Assembly: GCA_022360375.1 (NCBI GenBank) | Contig: JAKSCW010000316.1 | Span: 1 to 7,241, forward strand | DNA length: 7,241 nt | DNA from: Balneolales bacterium | GTDB lineage: Bacteria > Bacteroidota > Rhodothermia > Balneolales > Balneolaceae | Direction of reading: 5' to 3' | In this document: positions 4,830 through 7,241 of the stretch, one piece after another | Layout: each line of letters begins with the position of its first letter | Position numbering within the stretch: the first letter of the stretch is position 1 | Program-made: the position numbers and the translations under genes | The notes under the pieces: model-generated | What the model was told of the DNA's origin: nothing | Database searches by the model: none | Seen by the model: the letters and a program-made list of their open reading frames with translations, nothing else

Positions 4830-6197
4830 ATGCAAGTTAAAAAGTCGAGTCTCCTGTTATTTTTAATTGTTTTGTCTGTTGGGTGTACTAGTGAAAAAGA
4901 ATGGCAACTTTTATTTGATGGAGCGACTTTGGATGGCTGGACATCACTTGGAGGTAATGCTACTTACCAAGTAGAAGATGGAGCCATTGTTGGTACAACC
5001 GTCCTGAACACCCCCAATACCTTTCTAACTACAAACCAGGTGTTTTCAGATTTTATCCTGGAGTATGAAGTAAAACTTTCTGATGTAACCAACTCAGGAG
5101 TTCAAATTCGAAGCAATAGTTTTCCGGAGTTTCAAGATGGAAGGGTACACGGTTACCAGGTTGAAATTGATCCGACTGAGCGGGCCTGGACAGGTGGAAT
5201 TTATGATGAAGCCCGGCGCGGCTGGCTTTTTCCTTTGCGGGATATGCCCGAAGCACAAACCGCCTACAATCATTTAGAATGGAACAGATTCAGAGTAGAA
5301 GCAATTGGTGATACGATTAAGACCTGGGTGAATGGGATACCGGCTTCTCATTTAGTAGATGATCGAACCAAAGAAGGTTTTATTGGCTTACAAGTTCACA
5401 GTATTGGTAGTACAGATGAAGCGGGAATTGAAATCAGATGGAGGAACATTCGGATCATTACGGAGAATCCTCGGAAATATGCTACCAAAACTTCAATTCC
5501 AGCCAAAGATAATTACAACACCCTTACCCACAGCCAGGCAGATTGGGGTTGGGAATTACTTTATGACGGTACTTCTATGGACAAATGGAGGGGAGCGAGA
5601 ATGGATGCATTTCCTGAATCGGAAGAAGGTGCCGGTTGGGATTATCATAAGGGTGTGATAAAGATTCATGAATCAGGTGGATCGGAATCGGCCGATGCCG
5701 GCGACATCGTGACTAGAGAATTGTTTAGTGATTTCGAGCTTTGGGTAGATTTCAAAATTACAGAAGGTGCGAATTCAGGGATCAAATATTTTGTGGATGC
5801 CGATTTGAATAAAGGAGAAGGGTCTTCAATAGGGCTGGAATATCAAATTCTGGATGATGAACGACACCCCGATGCTCAATTGGGAGCACAACCCGGAAGC
5901 CGAACCGTTGCTTCGTTGTATGATCTGATACAAGCCGAAAATAAACAGATGAATCCAATTGGTGAATGGAATCACGCCCGGGTTATTTCAGATGGAAACC
6001 ATGTTGAGCACTGGTTAAACGGAAGAAAAGTGCTGGAGTATGAAAGAAATACGCCAGAGTTCCAGCAATTAGTGGATGAAAGTAAATATGACGTATGGCC
6101 TGGATTTGGAACCTGGACGGAGGGTAACATCCTGCTTCAGGATCATGGAAATGAAGTTCATTTTCGGAATATTTTTATAAAAAGGTTAAACCCTTAA
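4830..6197 (+). CDS. Lipoprotein with two tandem DUF1080 (3-keto-disaccharide hydrolase) domains
   Basis: The 455-residue product begins with a lipoprotein signal: basic MQVKK, a hydrophobic core, then LSVGC with the lipidated cysteine at C19. It is therefore membrane-anchored in the periplasm or on the outer surface. Two concanavalin-like DUF1080 domains follow. Domain 1 (about 25-211) runs from WQLLFDGATLDGWTSL through NSGVQIR (88-94), HGYQVEID (107-114) and GGIYDEARRGWL (122-133) to IEIRWRNIRII. Domain 2 (about 240-453) runs from GWELLYDGTSMDKW through NSGIKYF (315-321), LEYQILDDERHPDA (336-349) and WLNGRKVLEY to VHFRNIFIKRL. The family is named for hydrolysis of 3-keto glycosides. The two halves belong to visibly different subtypes, so this is an old duplication or a fusion. 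The oxidoreductase gene 16 nt downstream is a fitting partner. ATG 4830 places the signal peptide correctly. No upstream Shine-Dalgarno is visible. Confidence 0.9.
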   Translation: MQVKKSSLLLFLIVLSVGCTSEKEWQLLFDGATLDGWTSLGGNATYQVEDGAIVGTTVLNTPNTFLTTNQVFSDFILEYEVKLSDVTNSGVQIRSNSFPEFQDGRVHGYQVEIDPTERAWTGGIYDEARRGWLFPLRDMPEAQTAYNHLEWNRFRVEAIGDTIKTWVNGIPASHLVDDRTKEGFIGLQVHSIGSTDEAGIEIRWRNIRIITENPRKYATKTSIPAKDNYNTLTHSQADWGWELLYDGTSMDKWRGARMDAFPESEEGAGWDYHKGVIKIHESGGSESADAGDIVTRELFSDFELWVDFKITEGANSGIKYFVDADLNKGEGSSIGLEYQILDDERHPDAQLGAQPGSRTVASLYDLIQAENKQMNPIGEWNHARVISDGNHVEHWLNGRKVLEYERNTPEFQQLVDESKYDVWPGFGTWTEGNILLQDHGNEVHFRNIFIKRLNP

Positions 6198-6201
6198 GGA
6201 A

Positions 6202-6207
6202 AGGTGA
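6202..6207 (+). promoter_or_regulatory. Ribosome binding site of the Gfo/Idh/MocA gene
   Basis: The purine-rich tract GGAAAGGTGAAAG covers 6198-6210, with an AGGTGA core at 6202-6207 and its end 6 nt before the ATG at 6214. It is one of only two Shine-Dalgarno-like sites that can be recognised in the window and it supports the chosen start. The other is GGAGA at 2938-2942 on the minus strand. Confidence 0.6.
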
Positions 6208-6213
6208 AAGAAT

Positions 6214-7241
6214 ATGGATCGAAAAACTTTTATTAAGAAAAGTGTGATTGGTGGTGTTAGCGGAACAGTAGCGTTAGGTTTTCCAGCTATCCTGAAGGGT
6301 TCTCCAAATGAGATGCTGAATTTCGCTGTAGTAGGTGTTCGGAGTCGTGGAAAAGCTCATGCCGAGGCAACTAAATACCTGGAAAATGCAAGAGTAACGT
6401 GGTTTTGTGATGTAGATGACGTGATCATTAATGAACATAAAGCGTGGCATCAGGAAACCCTCGGATATGTACCGGAAGTGGAAAAAGATTTCAGAAGATT
6501 GATTGAAAACCCGGATATAGATGTGATTACCATTGCAACGCCTGAACATTGGCATGCCCCCATGGCTATTATGGCTATGGAAGCAGGCAAACATGTATTT
6601 ATAGAAAAGCCATGCAGTCATAATCCATATGAAAATGATTTGTTAGTTGCGGCTCAAAAGAAATATGGAAAGCTATGCCAGATGGGTAACCAGCAGCGTT
6701 CTTCCATTACCTCAGCCAAGGCCATTCAGGAAATACAAGAAGGAATAATCGGTAATGCTTATTATGGAAAAGCATGGTATTCGAATCAGAGAGGTAGTAT
6801 TGGCATAGGTAATGTAGTGCCGGTGCCCGATTCGCTGGATTGGGATTTGTTTCAAGGTCCTGCACCCCGTGAGGAGTATCGTGATAATGTGCATCCCTAT
6901 AATTGGCATTGGTTCAAAACCTGGGGAACGGGAGAAATTCACAATAATGGAACTCACGAAATTGATATTTGCAGATGGGCTCTGGGAGTTGATTTACCGA
7001 ACAAAGCAACCTCTTCAGGCGGGCGATTTCATTTTCAGGATGACTGGGAATTTTATGACACGCAGGTTGCCAACTTTGAATATGAGGATGGCAAAATGAT
7101 TACCTGGGAAGGCAGGAGTTGTAACGGCCTCAAACATTACGACCGTGGAAGAGGCGCTACAATACATGGGACCAATGGTACCATTATGATAGACCGTAAC
7201 CAGTATATCGCCTATGATAAGGACGGTAAGGTTATCAAGGA
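6214..7241 (+). CDS. Gfo/Idh/MocA-family oxidoreductase, partial (runs off the right edge)
   Basis: The open frame from ATG 6214 has no stop before the window ends, giving 342 complete codons. Residues 1-30 form an export-type leader: DRKTFIKKS, then a hydrophobic GGVSGTVALGFPAIL. This resembles the Tat leaders of secreted family members but has Arg-Lys instead of Arg-Arg. The NAD(P)-binding Rossmann start is AVVGVRSRGKAH (38-49), a GxxxxG variant common in this subgroup. ATPEHWHAPMAIMAMEAGKH precedes the EKP motif with the expected catalytic K132. HNNGTHEIDICRW (243-255) supplies the active-site H248 and D251. Family members oxidise or reduce sugar hydroxyls with a tightly bound or cycling nicotinamide cofactor. 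With the DUF1080 lipoprotein 16 nt upstream, oxidation of a glycoside to its 3-keto form is the likeliest role. The substrate is unknown. The missing C-terminus is probably about 80-110 residues, judging by the family's usual length. Confidence 0.9.
   Translation, partial: MDRKTFIKKSVIGGVSGTVALGFPAILKGSPNEMLNFAVVGVRSRGKAHAEATKYLENARVTWFCDVDDVIINEHKAWHQETLGYVPEVEKDFRRLIENPDIDVITIATPEHWHAPMAIMAMEAGKHVFIEKPCSHNPYENDLLVAAQKKYGKLCQMGNQQRSSITSAKAIQEIQEGIIGNAYYGKAWYSNQRGSIGIGNVVPVPDSLDWDLFQGPAPREEYRDNVHPYNWHWFKTWGTGEIHNNGTHEIDICRWALGVDLPNKATSSGGRFHFQDDWEFYDTQVANFEYEDGKMITWEGRSCNGLKHYDRGRGATIHGTNGTIMIDRNQYIAYDKDGKVIK

Noticed and set aside
6274..6957. Minus-strand frames (115 and 81 codons) within the oxidoreductase gene.
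   Set aside because: The plus-strand frame from 6214 is intact and carries all Gfo/Idh/MocA motifs. The antisense frames have no motifs or start signals.

Overview
The window looks like a chromosomal segment of a moderately AT-rich, heterotrophic bacterium of the Bacteroidota/Balneolota type. This is an inference. It rests on a DUF1080 lipoprotein paired with a secreted-type Gfo/Idh/MocA oxidoreductase, on most genes lacking a Shine-Dalgarno sequence, and on a TTTG-N19-TAnnTTT-like promoter. No rRNA, tRNA, CRISPR array, transposase or insertion sequence was seen, and no coding region is obviously foreign.

Layout: (1) 1-177 is the 3' end of a FadE-type acyl-CoA dehydrogenase gene, closed by a strong intrinsic terminator at 207-241. 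(2) 369-2056 is a two-gene unit, an Lrp/AsnC-family regulator overlapping by 4 nt a PLP-dependent methionine gamma-lyase-like enzyme. An AT-rich leader with an imperfect inverted repeat precedes it. (3) 2132-3961 (minus strand) is a compact operon in the order lemA, a cytoplasmic TPM-domain protein, then an exported and anchored TPM protein with a Gly/Ser-rich tail. It converges on the gamma-lyase gene. (4) 4017-4757 is a YjjG-like HAD phosphatase, divergent from lemA, with no ATG start available. (5) 4830-7241 is a lipoprotein with two tandem DUF1080 (3-keto-disaccharide hydrolase) domains, followed 16 nt later by a Gfo/Idh/MocA oxidoreductase that runs off the window.

How the genes work together: the Lrp-like protein probably senses an amino acid and controls the gamma-lyase, which would split methionine or a related sulfur amino acid into 2-oxobutyrate, ammonia and a thiol. 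The LemA/TPM set is a recurrent envelope-associated cluster of unsettled biochemical role. The DUF1080-Gfo/Idh pair fits periplasmic 3-keto-glycoside chemistry, in which an oxidoreductase forms a 3-keto sugar and the DUF1080 protein cleaves the glycosidic bond.

No wholly new system is evident. The points most worth a second look are the tandem-DUF1080/Gfo-Idh module, the lyase with a mixed set of active-site residues next to its Lrp regulator, the inverted repeat upstream of that regulator, and the HAD gene that must start at a non-ATG codon.
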